A model generated the notes under the pieces. That model was not told the DNA's origin. It searched no databases and worked only from the letters and a program-made list of their open reading frames with translations. A stretch of 64,000 bases of DNA from Termitomyces sp. T153. Taxonomy: Eukaryota > Basidiomycota > Agaricomycetes > Agaricales > Lyophyllaceae. This document shows, in pieces, positions 1 through 11,740 of the stretch (position 1 is the first letter of the stretch; the number at the start of each line of letters is the position of its first letter). Position numbers and translations under genes: made by a program. The stretch spans positions 186,001 through 250,000 of the forward strand of contig JACKQL020000012.1 in NCBI GenBank assembly GCA_018296165.2, in the 5' to 3' direction.

Positions 1-453
1 CGGGTGACCATGAGAAAATATGGGCGCGCATAAAACACTCACCGAAAATTAAATCATATCCATAAGAAACAAAATCATTCGACGCGCTTCAGAATCTGAC
101 CAAGTATTTGGCACGTGTTGTGAGTTTCTGGCAGAAGCGCTGCAAACAAAGACCAATAGCCGATCAAACTCCCCACTCCGCGTCCTGAGTATATCTTGGT
201 AAACTCATGAAGGAGATGTGGATACCACCGTGAATTTTAGTGTTTATCAAGAACACTTCATTGACACCTGAAGTCAATTCTCGAACATATAGTATTACGC
301 CTAGTGAAAAGCGATAATCCTGGATTCTTCGCTTCAACGCTATCAACCATTCTCACCGATATTAAAAATCAATGGACTGGGATAAGACTTGGTATCGTTT
401 TGCTTGGATCATTAAGTACTTTGCTTCTTTGCTCGTGATCTTCATTTCCTTCT

Positions 454-560
454 ATGGCGATCTACCTCTTTGACAATCTACCTCTTTGGCGGTCTTCCTC
501 TTTGGCCCCTCTTTGGCACCTCTTTGGCGACCTTTCTTTCCCTTTGGCGTTTTCCCTCTT
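454..560 (+). repeat. CTCTTTGGC short-motif repeat upstream of first gene
   Basis: The motif CTCTTTGGC and close variants occur about six times in roughly 100 bp of pyrimidine-rich DNA, about 110 bp before the first start codon. It could be a promoter pyrimidine tract or simple-sequence expansion. The rest of 1-668 shows no gene. Confidence 0.5.
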
Positions 561-668
561 TGACTTCTTCTCGATGTTTAAAAACCCAAGGTATGATTGC
601 CTTCCTAACAACGGAGTACGTAGCTCACGACATCCTCACCAAACACCCTTCACAACACTTTTGTCCCG

Positions 669-1378
669 ATGTCCTACACCAATCCTCTTCACCCCCCAGT
701 CCACTCCTCCCAGATTTCCCGTTACACTTCTCTGGAAGGTGCTGTGGGAAGTTCTAAATTTCTTTCTCCTACCCGCCGCCGCCTGCCCCAGCCATCATAC
801 ACTCCCGCGTCGAAATGGGATCTAGCAATGGGACAGAATGCTCGTCGGCATGCTGCAATTCAATTCGACTATGTTGGCTATAACGGCCAAGGTGTGCAGA
901 TGCGCGAGCTTTCCGCGCGTAGTGACGCCGCGATTGCCTCTATGATCCAAGGCGCAGGAGATCCAGTCCTTGCCCATGCTGGACGCGAACGTGTTACATT
1001 TCGCATTATCGTAAGCAGCTTTGGTGACAGCTATTTACCGTTGTAATAATAAACCTTTCTTAGTGGCCCGGATACGAGCATGTCGAATCGTGTGATCAAA
1101 TAATAATCAATCCTGGTGGACGCCCCATCACTCGCGCTCAGCTCGGAAAATTTGTCGCCCAAATTTTTGCGCGTTTTGTGGAGGTTTGTAGCTCTCTACT
1201 TTTCTCTTCTCGACATTCACTTACATTTCAATGTTAGAAAACACGCACAGAAACCTCTCGCTCCTCTCAATGGAATCTGACCTCCTCTGGAATCCGGTTT
1301 GAACATCTCGTGCTGGTGGCGTTAGTCAACGTGTGGGAGGGTGTATGGCAAGCAGATGTTGCTGTTGACCTCCGTTGA
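669..1378 (+). CDS. Conserved small protein of unknown function, three exons
   Basis: Exons read 669-1010, 1064-1183 and 1238-1378, giving 200 residues with introns of 53 and 54 bp (GT-AG) that keep the frame. The first ATG opens a low-complexity Ser/Pro-rich leader. The conserved-looking core starts near residue 88 and runs over the first splice into WPGYEHV, then PITRAQLGKFVAQIFARFVE, and ends with a segment containing GIRFEHLVLVALVNVWEGVW. From memory, short basidiomycete proteins with a WPGYE segment and a (P)-(L/I)-TRAQL segment form a recurrent family without assigned function. No signal peptide or membrane segment is evident. I do not propose a function. The reading is supported by three exons joining in frame; the start is the least certain part. 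Confidence 0.7.
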
Positions 1379-2753
1379 GGTCAAGTCTACCGCCGACGCC
1401 GATGACGCTAAATTTTCTCTTGAATTATTGTATCGATAGCCCATTAGTACCATGATTTGTATTACTAGATCTCTCTGACGAACTTCAAACTGATGATGAT
1501 AGACTAATCTACTTTGAATAGTCTGCTTAACATTGCGAGAAAATTGAATCGATGTCAATCTGACTATTATACTGTACACGGCGGGCTGCCAAGAACGAAA
1601 CCCAAGATTGTAAGAATTGGCATGCGGGACATCTTCAATACGCCCGAGTAATCTGACATCAAGCAGGTTTTATCCTATGAGATTTCACGTTCACTCGGTA
1701 GTTTGTTATGATGACGGAAATACCATCACTGTCTAGAGTCACCACTTTGTAATTGCTGCACCCGATCAACATCCATGACGTCTGGATCATGAGCTTTGAC
1801 TCCAACAGCTTAGAGACCAGCTCTAGCGGATGTGCTGTCGGATCGCAGATGACGAATTTGACAATTCTGGCAAAAGCTTTCTGTAAAGGGGGTAATGCTC
1901 GTCAGAATGGGCGAAGGAGTGAATGAATGAATGACTGGCCGTCAAACATACAGAAAAAATATGTGATGAGTGTGCTAGTGAAGTTGGCGAAGCGATTGGA
2001 CGGGCCACAGAGGAGTTCGAAGTTACCTACTACCGTTCATGGTGAGATCAAGAATGTGTCCAAGTTAATGGTGAAGATATAGAGGGACAATGTAGGTGAG
2101 AAAGATATGAACCTTGAAGACCAGAATGACCGACCGATTCCAGCGGTGAAGATACTCGAAACAAGTTGAACTCCAGGCTTGTGACAGACGATAAGACTTT
2201 CACTATAATTTGGGAATCTCAAACACAAGTGGTCTCACATGACGCGAAAAAGAACCGAACAATACGAATACGTTGAGACTGAAATCGATGTCATGTCATT
2301 GGTTAATATATACATACAACATACTTGGCAAAAAGCTTCGATCGAATGTGACATACATATTCATGCAAAGCTTTAATCAGGGGGTCCATAGCAAGATTTC
2401 CATCCTATAGCTAACGCTTCAATTCAGCAGAGCTCAACCAGCTTGCTTGAGACCGCTTCCAGATATGGCTAGATGACATCGTGTTTGGCACAAGATACGA
2501 AGAGGTCGTAAAGGACAGCGTGAAGCATCTGCGTTTGGAAGGCAGAACGGAGTGCAAGCGCAAGCGTGTCTAGAAAGCGATCCCACTCCAACTTCCACAG
2601 GTACATTCATAGTGATGAAGTGGTTCTCTGCATAAAACGGCAATGTGGCCAACAATTTTATGACAACAAATAGAACGGACAGCGGCGTCAACTCGATAGG
2701 GAGAAGTTGACACATACTCAATAGCCGGGTGCTCAAGTCGACATTGGTGGGAT
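1379..2753. other. Intergenic, no supported gene
   Basis: Only short unconnected open frames are present on either strand, with no splice-compatible extension or recognisable domain. A small GAAT/GAATGA microsatellite lies near 1919-1935. Confidence 0.5.
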
Positions 2754-2805
2754 CCAGCTCACAGAAATCACGCCATCAATCGCCCCAGCTCACAGAAATC
2801 GCGCC
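2754..2805. repeat. 21-bp direct duplication over a gene 3' end
   Basis: Copies at 2754-2774 and 2785-2805 differ by one base (CCAGCTCACAGAAATC then A or G, then CGCC). The upper copy encodes the last residues (ISVSW) of the minus-strand gene that stops at 2776; the lower copy repeats that coding sequence just beyond the stop codon. Confidence 0.8.
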
Positions 2806-3619
2806 TATTTCATGTAAGTTGAGATTAGCCGGACATACCTAGAGGTATGTCAGATGGTGTTAATAAGGCAAAAGATACAGATAAAGAACTCACGGTAGTT
2901 GATGGCGATGAACCACCAGTAAAGTCGCCTAAGGTAGGGGCTGTAGGAGTACTATCTGATGCCATCGAGTCCACCGCGATGTCCGAATGATTTCGGCGCA
3001 TCGTGCGACCTCGTTGATTCACAAAGTCCACAAGTCGAACGTTCAGGATTGGTGCCGGCGGTTGGCGTTCCATGGATTTAGAGCGCGAGCGTGAGCGATC
3101 GCTATAGGGGTCGGGAGAACCTTTAATCGTAAAATGTGGATAAGGAGTAGGAGGATAAGGCTGCTGCCCGTAATATATCCCCTCGCCACATCCGCCAGCC
3201 GAATCCAAATGATCAAAAAATCTAGAAAGCGAATGGTCGACCTTTGGGGCCGGAACCTGATTGTGAAGGTTAAAAGGTATCTGGGACCCAACATTCACCA
3301 TTTTCCTGAAGACAGGAGCACTCAGCAGTTTGATCAGGGTTATTTCACTGGTCACTTACCTTTCTTTTGCCCGAACAATATTCTCGAGTTTCAGGCGTAT
3401 TCTATAGTAATTGGTTAGCGTTGGGTCAGAACTGAAAGGAAATATGAGTTTGCCGAAGAAATATGGGTAGGGTAAGACCACGTACCACATGGAAGGCTCT
3501 AAGCTGTCTGGAATGAGACGCGTTGTTTCATCATCCAATTCTGCAGGAATATTGAAGTTCTCTTCTTCTTCCTCGTGGGAACAAAAGCAAAATATACAGG
3601 ATATAAAATTGTAAGTCAT
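2776..3619 (-). CDS. Possible LAMTOR1/Ego1-like lysosomal adaptor, four exons
   Basis: Minus-strand exons are 3486-3619, 3360-3431, 2894-3305 and 2776-2838, giving 226 residues with introns of about 54 bp that join in frame. The N-terminus has a Cys-rich start (CIFCFCS) followed by an acidic run EEEEE and the segment DDETTRLIPDS. The next exons give RIRLKLENIVRAKERKMVNV, and the protein ends ISVSWGD. Cysteines, an acidic stretch, a basic-Leu segment and then a helix before a short conserved I/V-x-V stretch is the layout of LAMTOR1/p18 (Ego1 in yeast), a lipid-anchored Ragulator/EGO subunit on the lysosome or vacuole. Against this, the predicted start is MTYN rather than the MG needed for myristoylation, so a small upstream exon may be missing. 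The middle is Pro/Ser/Arg-rich and probably disordered. The gene is likely real; the family assignment is tentative. Confidence 0.6.
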
Positions 3620-4474
3620 GGGTGATGCTGAATGTCGTGGGGTTGTTTTAAGAAGTAAGCAACCTTGAGACCATTCGTAAGTGGTTCATAGTGAGCGTGG
3701 GAACTTGTTGGCCACACGTGTAATTTTGGTTGCTTGTAAATATTTATCGATTATGTGTTATTTCTCCCACATGACAGCTATAGAGTTACCCAGCTCCTCT
3801 GATGATTTCAACGATCGTTCATTCCTGATAACTCATCACCTGATTGAAAGCTTGTGAACTGAGATAGGATTGGTAAAGCCGCGATTCAGGAATAGTAGAA
3901 TAGACGGCCGAAAACATCCTGTTCAACGAGATTTTTCGTTAGCATTACATTCTCTTGTTTCTTATGAGTTGGATCCTTGATAACCCTAGTTAGTATACAG
4001 ATATTCATGCCGTTGAGCGACAATTTTCCCTTCCACACTCTAGCTTATCAATCACCTATCGAAGATCAGACCCCTTGGTTTCAGCAGCTTCATTCAATGC
4101 CGTACTATCCTAATCCGCAGGCAAAAGGCAAACAGGGTACTGGATCCCGACCCAGAGCGTTGAACCATCCGACACTGGACGGACAGGGTCGCGATCCCTG
4201 CTATGTAGGGACTGAAGCGGATATCGGAATACAATTAAGACATGGGATTTTGGTACTTCCATTTTCTGAAGGGATGATTAGATACTCGATACTCTTTGCG
4301 GGGGACACAGATTGAATGCAAGCCGGGCCGGATGCTCCACAGCCATGAGGACGCCTAAAAAATCATACTCCATGCCGTCATCAAATAGATACCGGCTGTC
4401 GTCCTGATATACCGGAGGACTACATATACCCATCATTTTCTTTCTTGCTTTGCTACAAATTTTTGACTTTTGAC
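3620..4474. other. Intergenic, no supported gene
   Basis: An open stretch on + at 3977-4315 has no recognisable domain and begins with a TTG codon. The interval separates two divergently oriented genes and probably holds both promoters. Confidence 0.5.
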
Positions 4475-5981
4475 ATGATCCACGCTCCTTCGCCAGTTCT
4501 CGCAGATATTGCCGCTCCTCTTGTTATGCCATCATGTGGAATTCCTAGCGTTAATGAGATTGTCAAGGACCAAATTTATCTCGGCAAGTGAGCTCGACTT
4601 TTTTGGATCCCACGCGACGAACCCTAACGGCTTCTCAGTCTTTCAGCTGCACAATCACCGGAAACATTGAAGAGAATTGGAACGACACATATCTTGTCTG
4701 TATGCCCAGAATACCCATCAACGGGTCCGAATCACTTGACAATAGCTGTTAACGATTCGGAATATGATAATATCCTCACTCACCTTCCTAAAACCTGCAA
4801 TTTTATTGAAACTGCTCTCAAAAACAATGGAAAAGTTCTTGTACACTGCGTCATGGGAATATCGCGGAGTGCAACAGTTGTGGCCGCCTATCGTGAGCGA
4901 CTCTTACACCGCACATGCATCTGAATTTGATGTTTCGCAGTCATGAAGACGCGCAAAATAAGCAGGGCGACTGCTATCAAATATATTAAACAACGTGAAA
5001 TCGCTCTTAGGTCTAGTTTTGTGACTTATTTATTCGTCCACAGGACGACCGGAGATTCATCCTAACTACGGGTTCATCAAACAGCTTGAAGCTTTTGCTG
5101 AATGCCAGTACGACCCTTGTCCCACAAATCCAGCGTACTGCCGCTGGAAGCGACACCACAAACGGAACGTAACTCAATATCTTAATCAGATGGTTGACAC
5201 GACAATCATCCTTCCGGACAAGTTGCTTCTCAGCAGGTTTGGCGTTTTTCTGCCCTATTCTTCTTCTATGGTGGCTGATTGCCATCTAGTGAATTCCCCA
5301 ACGATATTTGCCAGGCAGAGTCATTGATATTAGACGCGGGCATCACTCATATCTTGTCTATTTCACCGACAAAATTACCATCCGCTGCTTTAACATATCT
5401 TCAGAAGCATCAACACATCAATTTAACAGATCGCCGCGGCGAATTACTTCTTGTACTTCCTGACGTATGTCTCTTCTTGAAAGAGGCGATTGAGAGTGGC
5501 GGGCAGGTCCTTGTTCACTCTCTTATCGAGACCACGGCATGTATCGTCGTTTGTGCTTTCCGTTCGTTACTTTGTACCTATCTGCGACGGCGTCTTTGAT
5601 CTTTTCTCTAGTGATGTTCGCGAACGGCCTTTCGGACAAAGAAGCCTTGACAAAGCTACATCAAGGTACGTGCAATAGTACCTCCATTTGAACTTGGAAT
5701 CAGGGACTGAATTCAATGAAGCATTGCCTCTTTTCAACCCAACGAAGTCGTTCTTTCGTCACCTAGAGCTTTTCAAAGATTGTCACTACAGTCCCACGTT
5801 ACAGAATCCGCTCGTTTTGGAATGGGTGAATTCTGGAACGTTCCTGACGTCCAGGCCGAAGGTCGGACTTGCAACTGATCTTAAGGGTATTGCTGCTGAA
5901 ATCATGAGCGAGACGGGCTTTGACATGAGCGCTTTCGGCAAAGCACTAGCATCCATCCAACGCAGGGTAGACCTTGACTAG
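4475..5981 (+). CDS. Tandem dual-specificity phosphatase with inactive second domain
   Basis: Seven exons (4475-4587, 4639-4892, 4941-4994, 5044-5236, 5290-5561, 5612-5665, 5704-5981) give 405 residues; all six introns are GT-AG and keep phase. Domain 1 (about residues 28-165) has the family opening YLGNLSAAQSPETL, a HILSV strand, and the P-loop VHCVMGISRSATVV with Cys108 and Arg114, so it has the cysteine phosphatase HCX5R signature. The chain then repeats the same plan: HILSISP near 225, then VLVHSLIETTACIVV, where the catalytic Cys is Ser282 and the P-loop Arg is Ala288. Each half is followed by a similar tail (NYGFIKQLEAF and KSFFRHLELF). The protein is therefore expected to be an active phosphatase fused to a pseudophosphatase that may bind phospho-substrates or regulate the first half. 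Substrate is unknown. No signal peptide is seen. The last intron (38 bp) is unusually short. Confidence 0.88.
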
Positions 5982-7101
5982 GAGCGGATATGGATCGAGG
6001 CTTGCTATACCCGGACTGCTGAGATACCTATGAATCGTATAATGTCGATCATGATTCGTGGCTTTTGTATAATGCACAACAAAACATGACTTTCACGAAT
6101 AAACTAAAGAATCCTCAGCTGTCCTCCTAATGATCCCTTGACGAGACGTTTTCATCTTGTCAAATTTGCTACCGTTCTGCTAACGGTCAATCTTTTCGCC
6201 CAAGTCTTGCGCTCACAGTCGGAACTCGCTCACCTCCAATCATATACAAGCTTACCCTGGACTCGGCCAGCAACTGGGCCAAGGTGCCGATGAGTAATGA
6301 TGCACTTCAAGATTGATTGATGCATGTGAGTTAATCGCGATGTCATGCAAGCTCTGAGACTTTAAGAACTAAGCAAAGAGTTTGAGTTGTTCCTAATTGG
6401 GGTCCTCTCCTACGGGGAGTGGAAATAAGCCCATGTTAATACCCAAGCTGCTGCTGGAATATACATTTCTGGTCGACAGATGGGGGACCCTGATAAACGC
6501 CATATGAGAGGCTACGAGTCTATGACATCGATTCGACACTGAATTCGCACGATGGTTGACGAAGGAGCCAGCAGGCTACACTGGCTTTCAACTCTCTTGA
6601 TATCTTGGAGAAATTATATCATTGGTATCAGTGTCACTAGGGAGAACGTTAGGTTACAATCGAGCGTGAAAAATCATAGGTTAAATCTCGACTCTTCCAG
6701 GACATGCTGCGAACCAGAGAAGCTAGGTGTGCTTAGTTCGAAAGATATGAGATATAACACTTATACTAGGAGCCATTTCCATTTCTTCGTCAATCCTTAC
6801 CTTCTTTCCAGTCCTGTTGCAGACGATGCTTCGGGACAAAACCTCTTTCACGTACATATGTGCCTTCTCCAGAGTAGCACAATGAGTAATACGTTGACGA
6901 CCGTCCATCCCAGAGGAAAAGACGGTGACTCATCAGCTGCCACATTGCTATCGCTCTACTTAGCAGCGTTGTCAAAGGATAAGCCATGAACAGCAAAGAC
7001 CGTTGATGTCGGACTCCAATTTACAGAGCGTCGCAAGAATTATATCATGCTTGAAGACAGTGGCAAATACGTCCGCGCTACCAATAAGAACATGAAAAAT
7101 C
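5982..7101. other. Intergenic, no supported gene
   Basis: An ATG-started frame at 6552-6989 (+, 145 codons) is the longest candidate, but it has no domain, no splice partners and a random-looking composition. I leave it unannotated as a gene. Confidence 0.45.
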
Positions 7102-8643
7102 TCAGATTAGTCCTGTAAGTAGAGAGAATACGCTGATAATGGTTAAAAGTTCCTGTAAAAGAAGAGTTTTGCCAACGCGAAGCGCGCCATTGCCCTGAGT
7201 TCCAGTGCTGTTTTCAGTTGTGGGTGCCGTCTTGGACATCGAAGCCGAACTCGCTTCTGAAACAGAAGTGGGCGAGGAATTGCCGGTCGCTGACATGGCC
7301 GCCGCCGCTGCCGAAGGCGATGACGACGACGACGAAAGCGAAGCCTGATCCTGTGCGAAGTATGTCCGAATGTACGCGATATCCCAATAAGCTTCATCAT
7401 ACGCTGGGCTTCCAGACCCAATGACGTTTGAGATCTAGAAACGGAGGGGTCAATACCTTGGTAGCAAAAATGGTGCAGGACGTACGCAGGTCCCAGAACA
7501 TGTCTGCGCGTACGTATTCGGCACGCCAGCCCTGATAATGAGAGATTGGTCTCTACGCTTGATGTTGATGTTGAAGGACTCACCATACGCCACAGAGTGT
7601 AGTCAAAATCACCAGTTGCTGAGGGCCGAAGAACTGTGTATAATTACAACCGGACACAGGGTACGCAGCTGAGGGCAATCCAAAGGCCGTTACATTGATG
7701 TTCGATGTAGAGGTCGCAGTTGTGATCTGCTCAGGGATATCGGCACGCTGAGTATCTCAATATTAATCAGTCTGAAAAACATATTTGATTAGGAATAAAG
7801 AACAACATACGCCCCAGAACCAGATGTATACGCCTGACACATCGAGCTGTGTTGCGAACACACCACCACCAGCCTTATTAAACCCCGCCCCGAAACTATT
7901 ATGTTTCGTTTCTCCAACGATGCATCCACGGCCATCGGCCGATCCGCAGTCAGTGTTGAGTGTGAGTCCAGTTTGCCCAGGTTGCGGAGCTTGCATACAG
8001 CCCGGGTCGGAGTGCATCGCCATTTGGTTTGACGTCTGAAGATTGATTCCCTCGATGATGTCGATTTCGCCTGCGTGTGGCCATTCTTTGCCTACTCCAA
8101 GTGTCCAAAATGAGGGCCATACCTAGGGAAGAATGAATGAGACGAGACGTAGTTGGGTGTGTTATTTACTGAGCAGCCGGTGGGTACGTGAGCGACATCT
8201 ATGATGACAAGATCACCGGCTCCGTAGGCGTCCTGGGAAGTTATACGGACCTGCAGTGGTTCGTAGATTAGATGCGACCAGATCAAGTGAAGAAACACGC
8301 ACAGAGGGCCGGTTGACAACCGGTGCACTTGGAATATTAGTCGTGTTATCAACTCTGATAATCGCATGTCCATTATTATCATCAACGTATGCGAGGCGCT
8401 GTGTCATCGCCGTTGTTTTGTTAAGATAAGTCACGTTTCCTAGGTAATCCAAAAGCATCACCGCTCAGGAATATTCGATTCAGATGGTCGATGAGACGCA
8501 CCCCATGTAGTGTTATCAATATTTCCCCAGAAATCCCAAGTATCAAAGAAGGTGTTGCCAGAGTACTCCCGTATCGGCACGTAGATGGCAGCAGACGGAC
8601 TACTAGCTGCTGCCAGGAGAGCAAGGGCGGGAAAAAGGTGCAT
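7102..8643 (-). CDS. Secreted GH16 endo-beta-1,3(4)-glucanase
   Basis: Minus-strand exons are 8502-8643, 8303-8463, 8170-8250, 7811-8122, 7584-7747, 7486-7531 and 7102-7434 (412 residues). The start at 8643 gives a compact signal peptide (MHLFPALALLAAASSPSAA); an in-frame ATG at 8667 adds eight residues. The mature part opens with the GH16 segment FFDTWDFWGNIDNTTWG. The catalytic motif E-x-D-x-x-E lies in GEIDIIEG, with Glu147 and Glu152 as the expected nucleophile and acid/base and Asp149 between them. Further family blocks are NQMAMHS, GGGVFATQ and VYIWFWG. The C-terminal 70 residues are Ser/Ala/Thr-rich and end in a hydrophobic tail (TIISVFSLLTGLI), which suggests a GPI signal and attachment at the wall or membrane. 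Likely role: hydrolysis or remodelling of beta-glucan. Exon 1/2 are joined by a 38-bp intron, the weakest splice. Confidence 0.92.
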
Positions 8644-8978
8644 GGCTGTGGACCAAGGCCAAGCCATCTGTGTTTATTTAAGAAGGACCGGGAAGGACCT
8701 CGACTCGGGGAATCTTGACCGTCATGGTGGAGGGAATATTCGAAGACATCATCAACTATGCGGTCTTCGTAACCTGCACACATGATGCATTCTGATCCAT
8801 AGCATATGGAATCGATCAATATCTCTACATACGCGTTTAGCGGGTAGGACAGGTATTTGTCATCTCAACGACCCAGTGGGATATGTTTTTTTCCGCTGAT
8901 ATCTCCGTTTGATGCCATCATGGGTTCCAACACCTTCCCTTGCGCTCATTTATCTGTGGCTCTGGGCTCGTCCTGAAA
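8644..8978. other. Upstream region of the glucanase gene
   Basis: No supported gene. This stretch presumably contains the glucanase promoter on the minus strand; no TATA-like box could be assigned with confidence. Confidence 0.4.
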
Positions 8979-11740
8979 ATGCTCAAAAGAGAACAATATT
9001 GCTCCAAAAATCACCCGGCTTTTGTTGGATCATGGACCAAAATTGATAGTGTTCAAGCTTGTATCCTACTGTACCTCTACATATTCAAATGCACAGCACA
9101 TCCCTGCAGATGAATCTAGAATTACGTCTCTCACAGCCAAATTACCGGAATGACTCATTCCAATCGATATTCTTTCGAACTGACTCATGCCAATCGTTAT
9201 TTTGGATAGCTCACCCTTGTCTGATACCTTTCCTCTCAAACTTTCCTAACATCACTGGTGAGCGGCAAATCAAAAGAATATCAACCGTCAAAGTATGTGC
9301 CTAAAACATCTTGTAGCCCACAGCGCATTCAAACTCAAGATGTACATGCTCCCATAAATCGCGATTCTCTGATACATCTCCTCTCAAACTCTCCCAGCAT
9401 CACTGGTGAGCGGTAAATCGAAGAAATACATACCAATTATCAAAGTGCGTGGGTTTAGATGCTCAAAAGAGAGCGATATTGCTCGAATAATCACCTAGTC
9501 TTTGCTGGATTGTGAACCAAAATTAATATTATTCAAGCTTTGTGTCCTACTGAACCTTTGCGTATACAAATGCACAGCACATCCCTGCAGATGAATTCAG
9601 AATTATGTCTCTCGCAGCCAAATTACCGGAATGACTCATGACAATCGATATTTTTGATAAATCGCACTTCTGTGATACCTCTCTTCAGTACCACGTCTCT
9701 CACATGTCATATCTTCGGCCACTAGGGGTCAAAGTACCGAACTGACTCATTCCAATCGATATTCTCTGATACCTCTCCTCTCAAACTCTCCCAACATCAT
9801 TGGTGAGCGGTAAATCGAAGGAATACGTACCAATATTGAAGTGTGTGCATTTAAATGCTCAAAAGAGAGCGATATTGCTCGAATGATCACCTAGTCTTTG
9901 CTGGATTGTGAACCAAAATTAATATTATTCAAGCTTGTCTCTACTTGACCTATTATCCGCGTCCGCCTCTCTTTCCACTGATCATTAACGCAGCACATAT
10001 ACAAATGCACAGCACATTCCCTGCAGCAGATGAATTTAGAATTATGTCTCTCACAGCCAAATTACCGGAATGACTCATGACAATCGATATTCTTGATAAA
10101 TCGCGCTTTTCCTCAGTACCACGTCTCTCACATATCATATCCTCGGCCACTAGGGGTCAAAGTACCAAGCTGACTCATCCCAATTGATAATTTTAATAAA
10201 TCGCGCTTCTCCTCTCAAACTTTCCCAACATCATTGGTGAGCGGTTAATCGAAGGAATATCAACGCCAAGCACTAGGGGCCAAATCACCGCACTGACTCA
10301 TGCCAATCGATATTGTTATTTTGATAGCTCACGCTTCTCTGATACCTCTCCTCCCAAACTTTCCCAACATCATTGTCGAGCGGTTAATCGAAGGAATATC
10401 AACGCCAAGCACTAGGGGCCAAATCACCGGTCTGACCCACAACAATCGATATTCTTGATAAATCGCGCTTCTCTGATACCTCTCTTCTCAAACTCTCCCA
10501 ACATCATTGTCGAGCGGTTAATCGAAGGAATATCAATGCCAAGCACTAGGGGCCAAAGTACCAGAACGATTCCGCATTCCGTAGGTCACGGCACATTCAT
10601 TGTTCAGCAAATTCGTTATGTACATGCTCCCAGGCCTCTTTGAGTCGATTGTCTTGTTTGATTAGCGCCCGGAATCTGCGGTCCATCTCCGTAGGATGCG
10701 GGGCATGTCATCATCGCCTTGTATATAATATGTATCCAGATTCCTATTTCATCCAGGAGACCATCCTCTGCTTATGAAACATAAAAGGGGGGTTTGCAGC
10801 ATCAGCTCGGAATAGGGACCCCAAATCGTAGACGTAGACTAACGCACATCGTCGGAGCCGATAGTCCCCCTGAGAAGCAGAACATTGAAGAATGCTTGAA
10901 TTTCGTAGTATCGGATTCAGATATTCCACATACATACAAAGGAGCTAGTATGAGCTCGAGCCAATAATCAAAGACAAGCATCCAGGGACTCTGTCGATGT
11001 AGTGGAATTGGAAGAGGCATGCCTGTGCAACGTTTTCTAAACACCTTCCCTCTTCCGCTCACTTGTCTGTGGCTCTGGGCTCGTTTCTGAAAATGATCAA
11101 AAGAGAGCAATAACCCTTCAATAATCACCTAGCTTTTGCTGGATCGTGGACCACTATTTATATTATTCAAGTTTGTATTTACTGAACCTCTTATCCGCGT
11201 CTGGCCTCTCTTTCCACTGATCAAATGCACAGCACATCCCCGCAGATGAATTTAGAATTCTGTCTCTCACAGCCAAGTTATGACTTTGATAAATCGCGCT
11301 TGTCTGATACCTCTCTTCAGTACCACGTCTCTCACATGTCGTATCTTCGGCCAGTAGGGACCAAAGTACCAAGCTGACTCATTCCAACGATATTTTTGAT
11401 AAATCCCGCTTGTCTGATACCTCTCCTCTCAAACTTTCCCAACATCAGGGTTGAGCGGTTAATCGAAGGAATACCAACGCCAAGGCCACTAGGGGCCAAA
11501 TCATTGAACTGACTCATCCCAATCGTTATTTTGGATAGCTCACGCTTCTCTGATACCTCTCCTCAGTACGACGTCTCTCACATACCATATCTTTGACCAC
11601 TAGGGTCCAAATCACCGAACCGACTCATCCCAATCGATATTGTTATTTTGATAAATCGCGCGTCTCCTCTCAAAGTTTCCCAACATCACTGTTGAGCGGC
11701 CAATCGAAGGAATACCAACCGTCAAAGTACGTGCCCAAAA
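8979..11740. repeat. Complex interspersed repeat array with TGACTCA motifs
   Basis: Two modules recur. A module of about 190 bp beginning with a (G)CTCAAAAGAGA(A/G)C segment starts near 8979, 9461, 9857 and 11092. A shorter module with TCTCAAAC(T)TTCCCAACATCA, GAGCGG(T)TAATCGAAGGAATA and CACTAGGGGCCAAA occurs about eight times. Most modules end in TGACTCAT followed by CCAATCGATATT. Nine perfect TGACTCA heptamers lie between 9151 and 11516. Copies are 80-95% alike by eye and in one orientation. No coding capacity is evident. It could be an old satellite or a decayed tandem element. Confidence 0.8.

Noticed and set aside
2434..2736. 100-codon frame on - directly after the LAMTOR1-like gene
   Set aside because: Starts with TTG, no domain, no splice link to the neighbouring gene; only its first bases overlap duplicated coding DNA.
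3977..4315. 112-codon frame on +
   Set aside because: TTG start, no recognisable motif, unsupported by neighbours.
6552..6989. 145-codon ATG frame on +
   Set aside because: No domain, no intron partners, and an overlapping frame on - of similar quality.
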